DNA of 10,144 nt from DAOMOP01 sp035444405 (lineage in GTDB: Bacteria > Pseudomonadota > Gammaproteobacteria > Burkholderiales > Rhodocyclaceae): contig DAOMOP010000152.1 of NCBI GenBank assembly GCA_035444405.1, forward strand, positions 1-10,144, given 5' to 3'. The stretch's first letter is position 1. Each line of letters begins with the position of its first letter. The notes below the pieces were generated by a model. It was not told the origin of the DNA. It saw only the letters and a program-made list of their open reading frames with translations, and did not search any database. Made by a program: the position numbers and the translations under genes. Of the stretch, positions 7,401 through 10,144 are shown piece after piece.

Positions 7401-7419
7401 GGGACGGGATTATAGTCCC
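7401..7419. repeat. Short inverted repeat enclosing the -10 box
   Basis: GGGAC at 7401-7405 is the inverse complement of GTCCC at 7415-7419, with 9 bases between that include the TATAAT of the minus strand. A shorter pair, GGGA/TCCC, also flanks the box. It could be a regulator-binding site over the promoter, or chance in GC-rich DNA. The rest of the 121-base divergent gap (7400-7520) shows no convincing promoter for gspC and no other structure I can support. Confidence 0.35.
7409..7414 (-). promoter_or_regulatory. Perfect -10 box (TATAAT) for the glycan operon
   Basis: The minus strand reads TATAAT here, rare in such GC-rich DNA and correctly oriented for the epimerase gene. Transcription would start around 7402, only about 3 bases before the ATG at 7399. 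No good -35 element is seen 16-19 bases upstream, where the sequence is GC-rich, and there is no extended -10 TG. The promoter may therefore be weak, activator-dependent or read by another sigma factor. Prediction only. Confidence 0.45.
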
Positions 7420-7520
7420 GCGCTCGCACCGCCGGCGTCGCGCGGCCGCAAAGTAGTTCGGGCCGCGGCGGCGCGCGTAGTAACATCGCACCTTTGTCGT
7501 CACGGCCGCTCGTCCGCTCG

Positions 7521-8030
7521 ATGTTTCCCTCCAGCCTGACCCCTCGCACGACCCGGGCGCTGGTCGCCGTCGCCTGGCTGGCCGCCCTCGCGTGGTCGGC
7601 CTGGGCCGTGGCCGAAGTGCTGAACCGGATGCTCGCGCCGCCGGCGATCGCGGCGAGCCGCGACACCGTCGCCGACCCGCTCGTGGCCGCGCAGCGCATC
7701 ATTGCCCGATCGGTGGTCGCCGCCGCCGATGTGGCGCCCGTCGCGCAAGGCAGTGTCATTGCGGCGCGACAGCGCTTCACCGTCGTCGGTCTCGCCACCG
7801 GCTTCGGCACGGCACCGGGCTTCGTGCTGCTGCGCGGCGAGGACGGCCGGGTCGTCAGCGCACGCGCGGGCGACGTGCTGCCGTCCGGTGTGCGCCTCGT
7901 CGCGATCCACGCGCAACATGTCGAGCTCGAGCACGAGGGCCGGCGCGAGCGCATCGAGCTCGCGCCGATATCGGCGGCCACACCACCGCCACCCGGCACT
8001 ATCCTCGTCAACCAGCCGATCCAGCGATAG
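7521..8030 (+). CDS. gspC: Type II secretion system protein GspC (short form)
   Basis: Inner-membrane connector that links the GspL/GspM/GspF platform to the periplasmic N-domains of the secretin GspD. The 169-residue product has a short cytoplasmic N-terminus, one membrane helix at about 12-32, a linker, and a periplasmic homology-region (HR) domain at about 85-147 starting RFTVVGLATG, with the pattern GxVxxxRAGDxLPSGVRLVAI. It ends in a Pro-rich tail (155-169). It is shorter than the enterobacterial or Vibrio GspC/EpsC (about 270-300 residues) and has no C-terminal PDZ or coiled-coil domain. I chose the ATG at 7521; an in-frame TTG at 7494 would add nine residues, and neither has a good Shine-Dalgarno sequence. 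Seven bases separate it from gspD, which supports both the operon and the assignment. Confidence 0.88.
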   Translation: MFPSSLTPRTTRALVAVAWLAALAWSAWAVAEVLNRMLAPPAIAASRDTVADPLVAAQRIIARSVVAAADVAPVAQGSVIAARQRFTVVGLATGFGTAPGFVLLRGEDGRVVSARAGDVLPSGVRLVAIHAQHVELEHEGRRERIELAPISAATPPPPGTILVNQPIQR

Positions 8031-8037
8031 CCCGAGC

Positions 8038-10144
8038 ATGAAACCATTCCCGCGTGTCGTCTCCACGCTCGCTGCGTGCGCCGCGTTCGCCTTCCATGTC
8101 GCCGCCACCGCGGCGGACACGCCGCCGGACGACACGGTGTCGCTGAACTTCGCCAACGCCGAGATCAGCGACGTCATCACGGCGATCGGCAAGATCTCGG
8201 GGCGCAACTTCCTGATCGATCCGCGCGTCCGGGGGACGCTCAACATCGTCACCCATACGCCGGTCTCGCGCGACCTGTCGTACCAGATCCTGCTCTCGGC
8301 GCTGCGCCTGCAGGGCTACACGGCGGTCGACGGGCCCGGCGTCACGAAGATCGTGCCCGAAGCGGACGCGAAGCTGCATGGCGTGCCGGTCGCGGCCGAT
8401 GCGCCGGCACGCGGCGGCGACCGGCTGGTGACGCAGGTGTTCGCGATGCGGCACGAGCCGGCCAGCCAGATGCTCGCGGTGGTGCGGCCGCTGGTGTCGC
8501 CGAACAACACCGTGACGGCGTTTCCGTCGAACAACGTGCTGGTGGTGACCGACTACGCCGACAACCTCGAGCGCATCGCGCGCATCATCGAGTCGGTCGA
8601 TGTGGCGCAGGGCGACGTGGCCGCGATCGAGCTGCGCTACGCGACCGCGATCGACCTCGCCGCCACGCTCGCCCGCCTGATGAACGACGCCCCGGGCGGC
8701 GCAGCGGCCGGCAGCGCCGAGCCGAGCCAGCGCGTGCACATCGTCGCCGAGCCGCGCAGCAACAGCCTGCTCGTCAAGACCGCCAACCCGTCGCGGCTGC
8801 GCGCGGTGCGCCAGCTGGTCGCCTCGCTCGACCGTCCCGGCGCGGGCGGCAACATCCACGTCGTGTATCTGAAGAATGCGCAGGCCGAGCAGGTCGCGCA
8901 GACGCTCAACGCCGCGCTGTCCGGCAGTGCCGACACACTGGCGGGCGCGGACACCCGCACCACCGCCACGCCAAGTTCCGGCGACAGCCAGGACGGGCGC
9001 GTGATGAGCGGCCTCGGGGCGAGCACCACGCCCGGCCTCGGCGTCGCGGCAGGCGACGGCGTGGTGCAGGCCGACGCCGTCAACAACGCGCTGATCATCG
9101 TCGGGCCGGAGGCGGTGTACCGCAATCTGCGCCACGTCATCGACAAGCTCGACCGCCGTCGCGCGCAGGTCCACATCGAGGCGCTGATCGCCGAGATCTC
9201 GTCGGACCGCGCCGCCGAGTTCGGCATCCAGTGGCAGAGCACCAATCTGCCGCAGTCGGGCTCGGGCACCGGCGCCTTCGGCGGCACCAATTTCGGCGGA
9301 CCGGGGCAGAACATCATCGGTGCGGCGCAGAACCTCGGCTCGGTGGGCGCCGGCCTGAACCTGCTGATCGGGCGCGGCACGGTGAAGATCCCGATCAACG
9401 GCGAGATGGTCGAGGTGTTCAACCTCGCGCTGCTCGCGCGCTTTCTCGAGTCCGACAGCCGCACCAATATCCTGTCGACACCGACCATCGTCACGCTCGA
9501 CAACGAGGAGGCGAAGATCGTCGTCGGCCGCAACCTGCCGTTCGTGACCGGCCAGTTCACCAACACCGGCGGCGGCACGACACCGCTCAATCCGTTCCAG
9601 ACCATCGAGCGGCGCGACGTCGGCCTGACGCTGGAGGTGCGGCCGCAGATCTCCGAAGGCGGCACGATCAAGCTCGACATCTACCAGGAAGCCTCGTCGG
9701 TGTTGCCGACGCTGGACGAGTCGCGCGGCCCGACCACCAACAAGCGCTCGATCAAGTCGACGGTGCTGGTCGACGACGGCGGGATCATCGCGCTCGGCGG
9801 CCTGGTCGAGGACAGCTTCTCGTCGGGCCAGGAAAAGGTGCCGCTGCTCGGCGACCTGCCGCTGGCCGGCCAGCTGTTCCGCTACGACACGCGCAACCGC
9901 GCGAAGACCAACCTCGTCGTGTTCCTGCGCCCGGTGATCCTGCGCGACCAGGACAGCTACACCGCGCTGACCAATTCGCGCTACGAGTACGTGATCGGCG
10001 AGCAGCGCGGCGCGGCCGACGGCGTGCGGCGGCTGCGTGGCGAAACCCCGCCGCCGCGCCTGCCGGCGCGCGATGCCGCGGCGGACGATGCGGCGAACTA
10101 CGCGCCGGTGCGCGAGGCCATCATCGTCGGCGTGAGCGAGGCGG
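8038..10144 (+). CDS. gspD: Type II secretion system secretin GspD (partial, C-terminal end beyond right edge)
   Basis: Outer-membrane secretin that forms the multimeric exit channel of type II secretion. 702 residues are present with no stop codon before the right edge; family lengths of about 650-780 suggest only a short tail is missing. A signal peptide covers about 1-26 (KPFPR, then a hydrophobic core, ATAAD). The N0 domain is about 34-105, N1 about 130-190, N2 about 195-265 and N3 about 272-375. N3 carries a Gly/Ser/Thr/Asp-rich insert at about 297-342. The secretin core runs about 378-635, with the signature VPLLGDLPLAGQLF (601-614) and the TNLVVFLRPVIL strand (624-635). The tail after 640 is Arg/Ala/Pro-rich and shows no obvious pilotin-binding S-domain. 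The ATG at 8038 directly precedes the signal peptide and follows the gspC stop by 7 bases. Confidence 0.97.
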   Translation, partial: MKPFPRVVSTLAACAAFAFHVAATAADTPPDDTVSLNFANAEISDVITAIGKISGRNFLIDPRVRGTLNIVTHTPVSRDLSYQILLSALRLQGYTAVDGPGVTKIVPEADAKLHGVPVAADAPARGGDRLVTQVFAMRHEPASQMLAVVRPLVSPNNTVTAFPSNNVLVVTDYADNLERIARIIESVDVAQGDVAAIELRYATAIDLAATLARLMNDAPGGAAAGSAEPSQRVHIVAEPRSNSLLVKTANPSRLRAVRQLVASLDRPGAGGNIHVVYLKNAQAEQVAQTLNAALSGSADTLAGADTRTTATPSSGDSQDGRVMSGLGASTTPGLGVAAGDGVVQADAVNNALIIVGPEAVYRNLRHVIDKLDRRRAQVHIEALIAEISSDRAAEFGIQWQSTNLPQSGSGTGAFGGTNFGGPGQNIIGAAQNLGSVGAGLNLLIGRGTVKIPINGEMVEVFNLALLARFLESDSRTNILSTPTIVTLDNEEAKIVVGRNLPFVTGQFTNTGGGTTPLNPFQTIERRDVGLTLEVRPQISEGGTIKLDIYQEASSVLPTLDESRGPTTNKRSIKSTVLVDDGGIIALGGLVEDSFSSGQEKVPLLGDLPLAGQLFRYDTRNRAKTNLVVFLRPVILRDQDSYTALTNSRYEYVIGEQRGAADGVRRLRGETPPPRLPARDAAADDAANYAPVREAIIVGVSEA

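Noticed and set aside
7442..7449. Palindrome GCGGCCGC in the divergent gap
   Set aside because: An 8-base GC palindrome is expected by chance in DNA of this composition; no second copy or spacing pattern supports a binding site.
7457..7486. Possible gspC promoter TTCGGG-18 bases-TAACAT on the plus strand
   Set aside because: The -35-like part matches only 2 of 6 and the -10-like part 4 of 6, too weak to call.
7400..8047. Long N-terminal extension of the SDR gene on the minus strand (open back to 8047)
   Set aside because: The extension runs antisense through gspC, has no domain similarity, and the Rossmann fold begins right after the ATG at 7399.
8008..9680. Open frames of 347 and 388 codons on the minus strand opposite gspD
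   Set aside because: They are antisense to a clear secretin gene and show no motifs of their own.

Overview
The window is GC-rich DNA, roughly 65-70% by eye. It codes for parts of a Gram-negative type II secretion system (T2SS) on both edges and a glycan-biosynthesis operon between them. The T2SS with a secretin, the undecaprenyl-phosphate-linked glycan enzymes and the composition suggest a high-GC proteobacterium, most likely a betaproteobacterium or a related gammaproteobacterium. No RNA gene or other taxon marker is present to settle this. Coding density is very high. The long antisense ORFs are by-products of GC-rich codon use.

Layout from left to right. (1) 1-1215, minus: the first 405 residues of the T2SS ATPase GspE, cut by the left edge. 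(2) 1216-1341: a 126-bp gap holding a plausible sigma70-type promoter for gspE. (3) 1342-7399, minus: five tightly packed glycan genes, transcribed right to left. In order of transcription they are an SDR-family nucleotide-sugar reductase/epimerase, a WecA/WbpL-type polyprenyl-phosphate sugar-1-phosphate transferase, a WbpM/CapD-type membrane 4,6-dehydratase, a GT4-family glycosyltransferase and a GT2-family glycosyltransferase. The first three junctions are 4-base start/stop overlaps (GTGA, ATGA, ATGA) and the last gap is about 7 bases. (4) 7400-7520: a divergent intergenic region with a perfect TATAAT for the glycan operon, placed within an inverted repeat and only a few bases from the first start codon. 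(5) 7521-10144, plus: gspC, a short form, followed by gspD, the secretin, which is cut by the right edge close to its C-terminus.

How the genes work together. The reductase, dehydratase and transferase match the logic of the Pseudomonas WbpV-WbpM-WbpL and Rhizobium WreQ-WreV-WreU sets. The dehydratase makes UDP-4-keto-6-deoxy-GlcNAc, the reductase converts it to UDP-QuiNAc (or a FucNAc-type sugar), and the membrane transferase loads that sugar phosphate onto undecaprenyl phosphate. The GT4 and GT2 enzymes would then add the next sugars on the cytoplasmic face. No flippase, polymerase or ligase lies in the window, so the final product (O-antigen, exopolysaccharide or protein glycan) cannot be told from here. 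GspE, GspC and GspD are the cytoplasmic motor, the inner-membrane connector and the outer-membrane channel of one secretion machine. Their genes are normally close together, so the most notable feature is that a glycan operon sits between divergently oriented T2SS gene blocks.
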